A model generated the notes under the pieces. That model saw nothing but the letters and a program-made list of their open reading frames with translations, had not been told where the DNA came from and ran no database searches. A DNA stretch of 64,000 nt, from NCBI GenBank assembly GCA_022457065.1, contig JAJGBQ010000002.1:992001-1056000 (forward strand), written 5' to 3'. Each line of letters begins with the position of its first letter. Positions within the stretch are counted from its first letter, which is position 1. The DNA comes from Curvularia sp. ZM96 (Eukaryota; Ascomycota; Dothideomycetes; Pleosporales; Pleosporaceae). This document shows positions 1-9,623 of this stretch, one piece after another. The translations under genes were made by a program, and so were the position numbers.

Positions 1-918
1 GGGGGGTAAAACAAAGTTTAACTAAGTGGTTGAATATCGCATTAGAGCCAATCGCAGCTTTGCGTTCTCTTTAGTCTATATGTTCTAACCAATCCCGAGG
101 GCGAGCTATCTAGACGACCCACTTACAAACACTTCGGCCTTATACAGGAACAGCATGCTTCATGCGGCGTAGGCGACGTTCCAAGTGGCATGAGTTAGGA
201 TATCAATACAAAAATCCTAGCATTAAATCTTTGTCATAGGATTGATAGCCTGGCCTCCGCTACAAAGTGATAAGGGAGGAGGATGAGGAGGTAGATGCTG
301 TCCAAATTCACTGCCCTCGCCGGTCCAATCCTTCAAAAAGCCACCAACACCAACAATGTTTCAGTGACCAACCCACACGACGTCCTTGCGCCCTTGAATC
401 CTGCCGAATTGACGTGTATTTCTGCGGCAATCTTCACCTTGATTTACAAATACCATAGGTAGTTATTAATAAAACCTACTCATACCGACAAATCTTTGTA
501 TCCGCCGTGCCGGTACCTACATTTTATCTCCGCAATCGCCATTTTCCCCCACGATCGGGGACCCCAATTGACATCTGCATCGGGCGATCTGTTCACTTTG
601 CTCTGGAGCCACATTGGTCGCTAAGTCTCAGCTCAGCTTATCTTATGTAACGAGAGAGAGAAAGGAAGAACAAGTCCTAGTTTGAGGCTTGCTGTGCTGG
701 ATCGGGATTGTGGCGTATGTGGCAGAGGTGCGTAAGCAACCCAAAGTAACATCGCTTTATTTGTTGATGTGACGTAGGATTGCTCGATTCAATACAAAGC
801 GAATTGCTGCCTACTTCAAGAATTATTTATCGACACGAGGCAGCTAATAAATCCCAGAAAAAGACGCATATCCCTTGTTGGTAGTCCCCAAGACGAATAT
901 TCTGAGCTTCAGCCGGCC
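1..918. other. Upstream region without a supported gene
   Basis: Short ORFs only, none protein-like. A purine run (GAGAGAGAGAAAGGAAG, about 649-665) and AT-rich patches lie upstream of the Zn2Cys6 gene, so the last few hundred bases are probably its promoter and leader. Confidence 0.5.
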
Positions 919-2274
919 ATGGAATCACTGCATCGGAGTGCTTGTGATGAGTGCCACGATCGTAAGATCAAGTGTAGCACTAGTGGCCCAGGAGCTTGTC
1001 TCAACTGCCAGGGGACAGGGCGGGTTTGTACCTTCAGTCCACGAGACGAGATGGGAAGACCCCGGAAGACAGGACGGAGGGCTAAAGATCGGTCGACAGC
1101 AGATGGCAAGACGTCATCGAAATCTGCTGCACAAAAGAGATCATCCGTATCAGACAAGAAAGAAGAGCAGCGACCACTTACCCCATCACGAAGTTGCTCC
1201 CATAACGACCTAGGTGCGCTGCCACAGCCGGCACAGCATGATACTTTCCAGCTAGCAGACAATGATTTTGACATGATGTCTCAGAACGACTTCACATTCA
1301 TCTTGGAGAATCAAGCGAACTTTTCCTCATCTGCGTAAGTTGCCACATTGTACCCCCTCACCACCACCACCACCACCAAGTATGGAACCAATCGAGCTGA
1401 CCCTATGATATACAGGCAACACAGCTACTCCCCCAGCAACGACTCGAGCATAAATTATTTTCAACATCACAACCAGGTACCGAGACAAGAACAGCTTCTT
1501 CTCACACCTCCCATTTCCGAACACTCCAAGGCAGCAGACAAGTCCTTGACTTTCCTTTCACACACCGATGGCAGCGCACTGTCACCTGATGTATATCGGC
1601 AGCTATCCAGACTGCTGTTCACTCTGCGCCAGGAGTACAACCGGCCCTGGTCTGTCCCCGGGATGTTCGGGACCGAGGACTACACAGCTCGGCCAGGCAA
1701 GGAGATTTTCGAATCGGCCTCCAGCCTGTGCGATATCCTTCACGCCGTGATAACCGGAAAATCGACCGAAAACGAACCGATAAGACCTCCTCAACATCCA
1801 ATGGATCATGAGGATACACACGGGGTGTTCGTCCTTGCACTAATGGGAGTGGCGATGCTGCTAGACATCTATCGCTTGCTTGGCCGAACCCACTCCTGGG
1901 CAGCCAGTCCCAATCCCGATTACACGGACCTCTCTGTTACTGGTCAGACGCCCGGAGCTGCTGGTACAGGTGGCGCATCTATTAGTAGTATGCTGCACCA
2001 TCACATGGATCCGTCTGGCGGCTCCATGGGCGCAGGGAGGAGCTTCACAGCCAATCACTTGACTTCGATTCTGCAGCTGACGACAATGGATTTCCATCTT
2101 GCGAGGCTGGCCTCGATGCTCGGAGATGTCTCTTGTGGCAGAGATTCTGCCATCGGAATGCAAAGGATGGTGAAGCCTCTTGGTGGACTGGAAGTTGCTG
2201 ACCTCCTGATGGAAATCAAGAGGACGAGGGAGGAGATGCGTGGGTCAGCTGAATCCCTTCTCGTGAAGGCTTGA
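919..2274 (+). CDS. Zn(II)2Cys6 transcription factor, AflR-like architecture
   Basis: Fungal binuclear zinc-cluster regulator, expected in the nucleus as a DNA-binding activator or repressor. Exons are 919-1334 and 1416-2274; the 81-bp intron starts GTAAGT, ends TACAG and holds a CAC triplet run. The join completes a codon and gives 424 aa. The zinc cluster sits at the extreme N-terminus: C9-x2-C12-x6-C19-x7-C27-x2-C30-x6-C37, followed by a basic linker (GRPRKTGRRAKDR) and a Ser/Thr-rich stretch. The rest is mostly helical, with no recognisable fungal_trans middle domain. The short layout with an N-terminal cluster resembles the AflR group found in secondary-metabolite clusters, but no biosynthetic genes are next to it here, so the target is unknown. 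The zinc cluster is certain; the AflR-like label is inference. Confidence 0.9.
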
Positions 2275-2619
2275 GACCGCCAATGGGCCCAGATTTTTTT
2301 GATTACCGTGGATTTCCTTTACGGCATTGTGTTACTGGAGTTCCCTTTGCTTGGTTTGAGATTGGATCCGTCCATATTTTCTCTTTGGTGTTGGAGCATG
2401 GCTGTCTGTGTGAAACTGATAGCCCAAGGTCGGGGAAGAGAGGGGACAGGAGACAAATCTGGGCCAAGCGATGGCTCGGGGGGCATACGTGTTTTTCCAT
2501 CACCTAGGCATCGTCGGTGTACACTACGTACGCTAGTTCTGCATATTTCTTTTCGATCTACATGTACCAATACCGGACTTAGAGTGCAGAAGATATATTC
2601 AATGAGAAGTGTTACAACC
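2275..2619. other. Convergent 3' region
   Basis: Space between the 3' ends of the zinc-cluster gene and the FSH1 gene. Only overlapping shadow ORFs are seen; it probably holds both 3'UTRs. Confidence 0.5.
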
Positions 2620-3516
2620 TCATGTCCTCATCAGTGAGGATCTCACTACCGAATCTAAGCCCGCTGTCGCCTTAACCTCAAAGTCCTTGTTCCTCGGAAC
2701 CCGATGTCCAGCACCATGCTTCACGACTGAAGCCAATTCTGGACTGCAAAGCTTGACCAGATTCTCGCTTTGAGCCAGATACTGGTCCACATCACTCATG
2801 ATATGCAGTGTGGGGACCGAGATTCTGACTTTGTCCCTGCCGGGATGATATCTCCCAAGCAATGTTTTCGTGCCCAGCATCCAAGGCCTGAGGGGAAATC
2901 CACGAGTGTGCGTCTCACTGTCCTCGTCCTCGCTGCTACCGCTGGACTCATCTAACATGAGCTCACCTGCGAATTCCCCTCCAAAAGCACTGGGCGCGCC
3001 TTGTATCGCCTTGCGCACGGCGGTTTCCCAGTGTCTCATTCCTGTTGTGTCATCGAGATTAAAGGGAAGCGAGGCCGCGATAAACACAGCAAATTTAAAG
3101 AGGTCATCCAGGGGTCTGCGCTTGGAGTGCTCCAACATCATTGAAGACGCCAGCGCAGCTCCTTGCGAGAAGCCAAAGACGCCATCGAAGGGACCCTCTT
3201 CCTCAATCACCTCGTTGATATAATCAAACGCGCTCTGCACCTTCTCCGGAGTTGGGAGGTCATAGTAACAGAGATACGGTCCTGGAAACAAGGATCCGAT
3301 TCCTGCAGAAAACCTGTTGGTTAGCTATGTGTGAATGCAGAAAATAAAATAGCAAAAAAATATCATAGCCGTACCTGGAGCAGGATCGCATTCAATGAGG
3401 CCATCTACGAAAACAAATTCATGGCCCTGGTCCTGCAACTTCTGGCACATTCCCGCGATCTGGGTCTCGAAAATGCTCGAGTTTGTGCCCATCCCATGAA
3501 GACACAGGAATCTCAT
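2620..3516 (-). CDS. FSH1-family serine hydrolase (alpha/beta hydrolase)
   Basis: Predicted esterase/hydrolase of the FSH family. Exons (minus strand) are 3516-3375 and 3302-2620, giving 274 aa. The 72-bp intron has GTACGG at its donor and TTCTGCAG at its acceptor. The protein begins with the family signature MRFLCLHGMGTN (first strand and oxyanion-loop region). The nucleophile elbow GFSQGA places Ser at about residue 93, an Asp lies at about 218-220 (SDVDQY) and His at about 247 (HGAGHRVPR), so the triad is complete. Length is slightly above the usual 220-260 aa because of an acidic Ser/Glu/Asp insert (about residues 164-178). Substrate is unknown. FSH proteins also occur as accessory hydrolases in polyketide clusters, but no synthase is visible here. 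It is divergent from the RTA1 gene. Confidence 0.9.
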
Positions 3517-4489
3517 GCTGGGCAGAGAGTTGGCAAAACCGATCGATCCCGATCGATGCAGACAGTTTCAGGCGTACGTCTGTGTGGCTGAGGGATGATT
3601 TGTAACCTTTGGCACAGGCTTTGGGGGCTGTGATGGATTGCTGCACTGTGGAGATACTGTAGGTGGTTTCACTTCAGCAGCTCTGCGCCTATGCCGGTGA
3701 GGGTAAATGGTGTGTTATTGACAATAGAGTGGGTGAGATGAGTAAATTAATAGCTATCTGTGAGATGCGCTCTATCGCCATGCAATTCTACTTTAATATT
3801 CTGATTCATTCTATCCGACGCCATGTTGGTATAGAGAGGCTCCGTTTGAGATCATTATCGGCGCCCTCTTGGAACATGTTTGTTGTCGGCGAAGACTGAA
3901 GGCGCCGTAATCCAGTGGTTTTAGGCATCCAGTATGCATCTTCTCGGCGAGGGCGCCCGCAGTACCCCCGCTACCTGCAGAATGTAACAGGGGTCTAATC
4001 CTTGTACATTGCCCAATCCGGCCTGAGGGCGTCGCGCGTGGGAGTACAAAACCCATGACGAACAAATGCGAAAAGTCACCGAGACAATGCGTGATGTTGG
4101 CGTTTATATCTTGGCACGAGCCCCCTTTCACCATTCACGGCGACTTTCGTGGCTGTTTCGCAAGGGATGCCAGTATTTATTTTCTTGACGTCAGTTTAAC
4201 GGTCGTTGGCAACGAGGCGGAGCTGTTGCAGAGCTCGTTTCGGTGGGTCGGACCGTTTCCCATTCACTCGCTCCTTGGCAGCTCCTTCTCTACAAAGCTG
4301 GAGGCATGTAAGCAAGCCACTTCTTGAGAGTTCCAGCAGACACAGCTCTGTCGCAACTTTCTCTGGTCCTCTGAGACCAAACCTTAGATCGCAACTAGAC
4401 AATTTTCGGCGTTAGAAACTCTACCTCTGCGCCACGTCCCCACATACACCTTCGAACAAACAAACAAACACTTTCCTCCAATATCCGCG
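3517..4489. promoter_or_regulatory. Shared upstream region of FSH1-type and RTA1-type genes
   Basis: Head-to-head intergenic region of about 970 bp with no supported gene. The RTA1-proximal end is pyrimidine-rich with a repeated ACAA stretch (about 4456-4470), as expected for a leader. A perfect CRE palindrome lies inside and is listed separately. Confidence 0.5.
4186..4193. promoter_or_regulatory. CRE-like palindrome TGACGTCA
   Basis: Perfect 8-bp bZIP (ATF/CREB) site about 300 bp upstream of the RTA1 start codon. In fungi such sites bind Atf1/Sko1-type stress regulators. The match is seen in the sequence; function is inferred from position only. Confidence 0.35.
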
Positions 4490-5466
4490 ATGTCGTCTCC
4501 AGCGCAGTGGCCTCCAGCATGCACAGAGTACAACCCTAACTACCCAAGCCAGTACGGCTACAGACCCAACCTGGGGCTCAGTGTTGCCTTTGTCGTCATC
4601 TTTGCTCTCATCTCTATCGCACATGGCTTCCAGATGTGGAGATACCGCACCCCATGGATGATTTTCTTTGTTGTTGGGTCTGGATTGGAAGCCTTGGGAT
4701 GGATTGCGAGGGTGGCAGGACATTACTGCTCGTACTCGCGGCCTCTGTTTACTATGCAGACTGCGGTGCTGATTATGGGTACGTCTGCAAAGATGGATGA
4801 AGGGATCAATATGAGGCTGACATGAACAAAGGCCCTGCGTGGACACAAGCCGGCATCTACATTACCCTTTGGGTTATCATCGTCATTCTGGGTCGCCAGG
4901 TCTCTCCTCTACCGCCTCGAACCTATCTCCTAATCTGCGTGTGCGTTGACATCGTATGCCTAGCCCTCCAGGCGACAGGTGGTGGTCTCGCCGGTGCCGC
5001 ATATCAGGCTGGAAAATCCACTCAACCAGGCACAACTACTATGGTCGTTGGAATTATCGCGCAATTAGTCTTGACGTGCGTTTTCAGTGTTATGCTCTCC
5101 ATCGTGGTCTGGCGCGGCGCACCTAAAATCCGTAAGAACAAGCCTATGCTTCGTGTGGTAAGCGTAACGGTCCTTGCGGCAGCCATGATGATCATGCGAG
5201 GTGTCTACCGTAGCATCGAACTGGCTGAGGGATGGAGAGGCAAGCTGATCACGGTTGAGGTGTATGTGGTTGTCCTCGATGCGGCCCCCATGATCATTGC
5301 CATGGGCGCATACGTGTTTGCACCTCCGGCGAAGCTTCTTCGTGATCAGGGTGCTCGGATGAAGATTGATGGAACTTTGATCCAGCCTCGTGATGACGTG
5401 GATATGGGTGCAGGGAGTGGCAGTGGCACGGACGGCGAGAAGGACGAGATGCCAGTCAGAGCTTAA
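4490..5466 (+). CDS. RTA1-like seven-transmembrane protein
   Basis: Member of the fungal RTA1/RTM1/RSB1 family of membrane proteins, linked in yeast to resistance to toxic lipophiles and to long-chain-base export. Exons are 4490-4778 and 4832-5466 (53-bp intron GTACGT...CAAAG; the join restores a Gly codon), giving 307 aa. About seven hydrophobic segments are visible, with the family-typical GLEALGWIAR motif in helix 2-3 and YRSIELAEGW between helices 5 and 6. The C-terminal tail is hydrophilic (MGAGSGSGTDGEKDE) and probably cytosolic. The start has a short Pro/Tyr-rich extracellular-type N-terminus, normal for the family. The transported lipid, if any, is unknown. Confidence 0.9.
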
Positions 5467-6444
5467 AAGTAGGTGGGAAAGATAGCTGTTATGTAGATCT
5501 GGGCTTGGGCGTAGTGGCGGCTTTGGTTCAGCTAAAAGTTTATAGTACTAGTATTAGTGCCCCAAGTACAGAACCTTAGCCTGTGAACTACAGTACAAAG
5601 GGAGTCTACTCCGTACCCCTCATTTTAGCCCGCGCAACGAGGACAGCTTCCCGCCTCTTGCTTCAAGTGCCGGCCTAGAACAGTAGCCCGTTGCCGATCC
5701 TATTTGCACCATGCTTAATTGTTTCAAGTGCACTTTACATACGCTCTCGGCTGCATTGTGCTGCCGACGCTCCTGATGAAGCCAGCACATCTATCTACTG
5801 CAGCACGATAAATGATTGAGTTCAAGTAGATCAAGGGGCGACCCACAATCGATAGTAGTGAAATCTACACATGAAAAGCTTCACTTTGGACAATCGCCCA
5901 AAAAGGGAAAGACTAATTCGCAACGCTTACCAATAACGGATATACTTTCTCTCATTACAGTACAAAGTATACAAGAAGCGGGAGCGGAGAAAAACCCCAC
6001 TAATCTCCCCTTGTATCGGCCCTACACCCTTGTCCCTGCCATCCCATATTCCCCTTCTTTCCCTACCCTTGTCCCCGTCTCTTACGCAACGATCTTCCCT
6101 CTTCTTTTCCCTGTTTTTTTTAAACTTTTGTCAACAAGCGAAGATTGCGTGTCATGCAAGTGTACTTGTAAGTTTGCTCTTCTCAGGGTCCAGACATGGA
6201 CCAGGGAGAAAAAAAGAGTTTTACTCATGCTTGTACGTGGGAGGCGAATATTTCCTTTTTCTTCAAATGGTCTTGGAGGGGGTGTGAGTGTGTGTGACGA
6301 ATAAAGCGGGTCGGGGCTATGTAGGTATTACGTATGTGTGTACTAGATGCAATCTGGGGGGTTTTTTTTCTTGTGGAGGAGTTTTTAGTTTGGTGTGAGT
6401 AGGGGTAGAAACACGGATGGGAAGGGGAAGAGGTTTTCTGTTAC

Positions 6445-6593
6445 CAGAGTTGTCAGCTATCAAGCCAAGTCAAGCCGGATACTCCGGCTTGACTTGGAGA
6501 GATCTCCATAAGCTCGGCTTGACTTGAACTGGTCCATATATCGACCGGCTTGGCTTGATGAGCTTGATCTTAGTTAAGTTGTTGACAACTCTG
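6445..6593. mobile_element. hAT-like MITE, 149 bp
   Basis: Perfect 11-bp terminal inverted repeats (CAGAGTTGTCA at 6445-6455 and its complement at 6583-6593). Flanking 8-mers are TCTGTTAC (6437-6444) and TCTGTTTG (6594-6601), which agree at 6 of 8 positions and look like an aged 8-bp target duplication. The interior has several copies of a 12-mer CGGCTTGACTTG and its complement, including a perfect 15-bp-stem hairpin (6465-6479 with 6483-6497, 3-nt loop). It has no coding capacity. TIRs beginning CAG and 8-bp duplications are hAT features; family assignment is inference. Confidence 0.7.
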
Positions 6594-6870
6594 TCTGTTT
6601 GTAAGGGTGCGACGTCGCGATAGTGTCGAGACGTCGACTTAATAGAGAATCGCTGGCGCGTAGGGCCTAGAAGTACCTTAGAATAGACTCTTAATAATTC
6701 TAGCGAAGACCTTTCGCTACTATAGTACTATGAGAGCGTTAAGTAGGCGATTCTATAGTACGCCTCTACTAGCTTGTATTTCTTTTTCGTTTTTTACTAA
6801 TGACTCGCCTGTGGCGATTGGCCTATCAAAAAGTATCACAAAAAAAACGGCAGGCCGTCCCTCGGCCCAC

Positions 6871-6926
6871 CAAAGATCAAAGATCAAAGATCAAAGATCA
6901 AAGATCAAAGATCAAAGATCAAAGAT
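6871..6926. repeat. Heptamer tandem repeat (CAAAGAT)8
   Basis: Eight uninterrupted copies of CAAAGAT followed by a partial copy and an A-run. Read on the minus strand it is an ATCTTTG tail lying downstream of the B-box-like sequence at 6951-6960. Confidence 0.95.
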
Positions 6927-6950
6927 CAAAAAAGGGTTTTGTCAAAGTAG

Positions 6951-6960
6951 GGATTCGAAC
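6951..6960 (-). other. Pol III B-box-like sequence, possible tRNA-derived SINE remnant
   Basis: The minus strand reads GTTCGAATCC, the core of a tRNA T-arm and B box. The flanking bases do not form a proper T-stem or acceptor stem, so it is not an intact tRNA. Together with the downstream simple-repeat tail it could be an old tRNA-derived SINE. Confidence 0.3.
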
Positions 6961-7989
6961 GCGATACTCGAGCTCCAGTGCTTCTGTCTCTGCGTCTCGC
7001 GAGGCCTCAAGCCCCAGGGCTTTGGCTTCACGTGTCAAATCCAATGTATGGATCCGGATGGACCCCTAATCACAGAATAACAAAGAGCTCCAATAGGCAG
7101 AAGCCCATTGGGCGGCCAAAGACGAGCAGAAAACTCTGAAGTCATCGAGCCGTGCTACTTGTTTGTATAAGAAGAGTCTTAGAACAGATATAGAAAGGCA
7201 TAAAGTAATCTCACACTTCTCTGTTATTGCTCGCTGCTATAGTCAACCTTTACACTGTCACGTTGATTGTGTCACGCATTCTGTTGTTGTTTTCAATAGA
7301 AGAGGTCTTCTGTGAGAGGTACGGCAGATAGGAGCAAGAATATCAGAATAGCATTCAGATGAACCCTTAGGTTTCATCCCAAGGTTTAGATGGGAGCATT
7401 TATACTATTCAGGTCTTTAGCCTTGTTGGCCCAAGGGATACCCGATGGGCGCTCGAGGGCTGTCCTTACCCAAGCCACGTGACATTTTCTTTGAATTCTC
7501 AGTTTTATACGTGTACATGTGTTCTTCCGTTGTGTGACTATGTACCACGACGATCGTATCGTGCAGCTTGTTGACGAGGTCTTACATAGTGGGCACCAAA
7601 GTATGTTGAGACCTTCACAGCAACACGAAAGGGTCTGACTGATTATTATGCAATGAATTTATTAAGTCATCTTTGTGGTCTTGCATCACCTGAATGCTTT
7701 TCCCTATTGTCCCATCCTCCAAAACATATATGTACATACCAATATCAAACGCCCCTACCCAGTCCCGTAGATTTGTGCTATTCGTACATTTTTCATGTCG
7801 ATTGCTTTTGCCTTGATAATTCCCGAAATAAAATAAATATATACTAGCTGTGACTTTTCGTCTCCTCACTGAGCTATTAGAATGTTCTGCTTCTCAGTCA
7901 GAGAAACAGTAAGATATTACAAAGCCGTGACGGTTGAAAGGTTTTCCGCGAATTGTGCGGCTCGTTGCTGAAAAGAAGAAGAGTCGTGA

Positions 7990-9623
7990 TCATTGTGGGC
8001 CAGACCCGCTGGGCCTCAACACGGCAGCTGGTGGTGTCGGCAGTGCCTCCGGCGAGGACTCCACCGGCGTTGGTGTCGCATCATTCGGCGTGACGACGCT
8101 GTGCTCGGTTTGGCTTGTATCCGACTTCTCGGTACATGTGCTCGCCGTTCGCTTCTCGTCGTGCCCTGCTTCGACATCGACAAACGTCTCGGAGGATGCG
8201 CTGGCAAATAGTTTCTTGCTTGGATTCTCTGCAATGTATTCGTCGTAGGTCATTCCAGCCTTCTTGGCTTCGGCGCGTACGTGTCGAACACGCCAAAGCC
8301 AGATGGCTTGTGAGGCGAAGATACCGGTTTCTAGCAACATGCTAATCGGTGTTAGCAGGAGGGCTTAGTAGAGCACAAGCGAGGATACATACCAAACGAT
8401 ATACAAGCTAGCGCCGAGGGCATCGAACCACTGTTGTGCGACTATGTCTTCGTTAGACATGCTCTACTGGCAAGGATCTTGAACATACCGATGGCCATAA
8501 GGGAGAAGAAGGCGCCGAGGTAATCGATGGTGAGAAACCAGAAATCTAAGGAAGTTAGCAACCATGTCCCACTTCGGGGTAGCTGTTTATCGCCATACCA
8601 ATTCCAATGACTCGTCCGTTGCGCTTTGCGAGTTCGAAGAAGGGAGGGATCAGGCCGGCGACTTGAATGACGGATGCCGAGATGGCCATGAGCATCATCG
8701 GCCATTCGACGCCTCTGCTGTACGGGCCCTGCAAGGACATGGTGAGCTGAAAAGAACTAGAAGCCAGATTCTTGGGTAGCTTACTCGCAGGGTGAGGATG
8801 AGGATCAACTCCATGAGTCCGAAGCTTGCAGCCAGGGCAATGGTTGCAATCGTGGCTGTCCACGCTCGCCATTTACTACTACTTGTTAGTACCAATGACG
8901 AAACACGATGGCTGGACTGACTTGTGGTAATAGAGCGTCTGACCCCAGGAAATGAGGGTGAGACTGGCAAATGCCTGAGGCTGGAACTTGAGGGCAAAGT
9001 TGAAGTTCTACGCCATGTTAGAGGATGTTTGAGGATGACACTGGCAACCGTACCTGAACAATTGCGTATACACCAAAAGGGACACCGCCTGCTATGGTTA
9101 GTTTTACGCTTGGCCATTGACTGGCGAACAGTCTCACATATTGACCAAAGGATGAGCATGGACCCTGGCAGGCCTTCGGTGCTCTTTCGGCGCCAGTTGT
9201 GCCATATTCTTGGCCAAGTTAGTTGATATCACACTGAGGGTTGTTGTGGTGTGGCTCTTACTGTGGGATAATCTGTGTACTGTTAGCGGCTGCTATGTCA
9301 ATGATTCAGAGGGCTCACATACCTGAACACACCAGCAGCTACAGTGGGGAAGAGCATGTTAGCAAGCGGTTAACAGAAATGGATTGCATGGTGTGCATAC
9401 ACTAGGATCGAGTTAGCATAGTGTGTAGAGGAGGAGAACGTTTTACCCACCAGTTCCTATTGTCTAATCGAGGAAAGACAAGTTAGCATCATGAGTCAAG
9501 GCTGGTGGAGCAGGTGACCTACCCCAAGGACATTGGCAGCCTAGCGTTCCCGGGTTAGTAGTTGAAGCACGCGACATGGCCAGGGTGACGTACTGGAGGT
9601 ATGGACACTTGGGGTCGGTCCAT
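7990..9623 (-). CDS. PQ-loop repeat membrane protein in 13 exons
   Basis: Seven-helix PQ-loop family protein (relatives include lysosomal/vacuolar cystine and cationic amino-acid exporters); substrate unknown. Exons on the minus strand: 9623-9594, 9540-9523, 9463-9447, 9338-9323, 9272-9262, 9208-9138, 9088-9054, 9007-8922, 8875-8785, 8728-8599, 8545-8489, 8441-8393, 8341-7990, giving about 320 aa. All joins keep frame and restore both PQ motifs: CWCVQIIPQIW (PQ at residues 30-31) and FALKFQPQAF (76-77). Later helices include GIDFWFLTIDYLGAFFSL. The tail is a polar Ser/Thr/Pro-rich cytosolic segment. Exons 2-5 are only 18, 17, 16 and 11 nt. Three tandem TAG acceptors (exon 9 starting at 8881, 8878 or 8875) would add 0-2 residues. 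The donor after the Gly at residue 21 is the least certain join. Family is firm; fine splicing is a model. Confidence 0.82.

Larger units (their letters stand above)
5467..7989. other. Gene-free stretch with repeats
   Basis: No supported gene. A 162-codon ORF near 5816-6304 is pyrimidine-rich and not protein-like. The region holds a MITE (6445-6593), an irregular TA-rich segment with short inverted motifs (about 6600-6780), a heptamer array (6871-6926) and a B-box-like sequence (6951-6960). Between about 7140 and 7630 the sequence has an LTR-like look (TGTTG...CAACA ends at 7282 and 7625) without a target duplication. Confidence 0.5.

Noticed and set aside
5816..6304. 162-codon plus ORF
   Set aside because: Encoded by a C/T-rich promoter-like stretch; no domain, ends in simple sequence.
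7615..7869. 84-codon minus ORF in the repeat-rich region
   Set aside because: Not similar to any transposase or other protein I recognise, and too short to judge.
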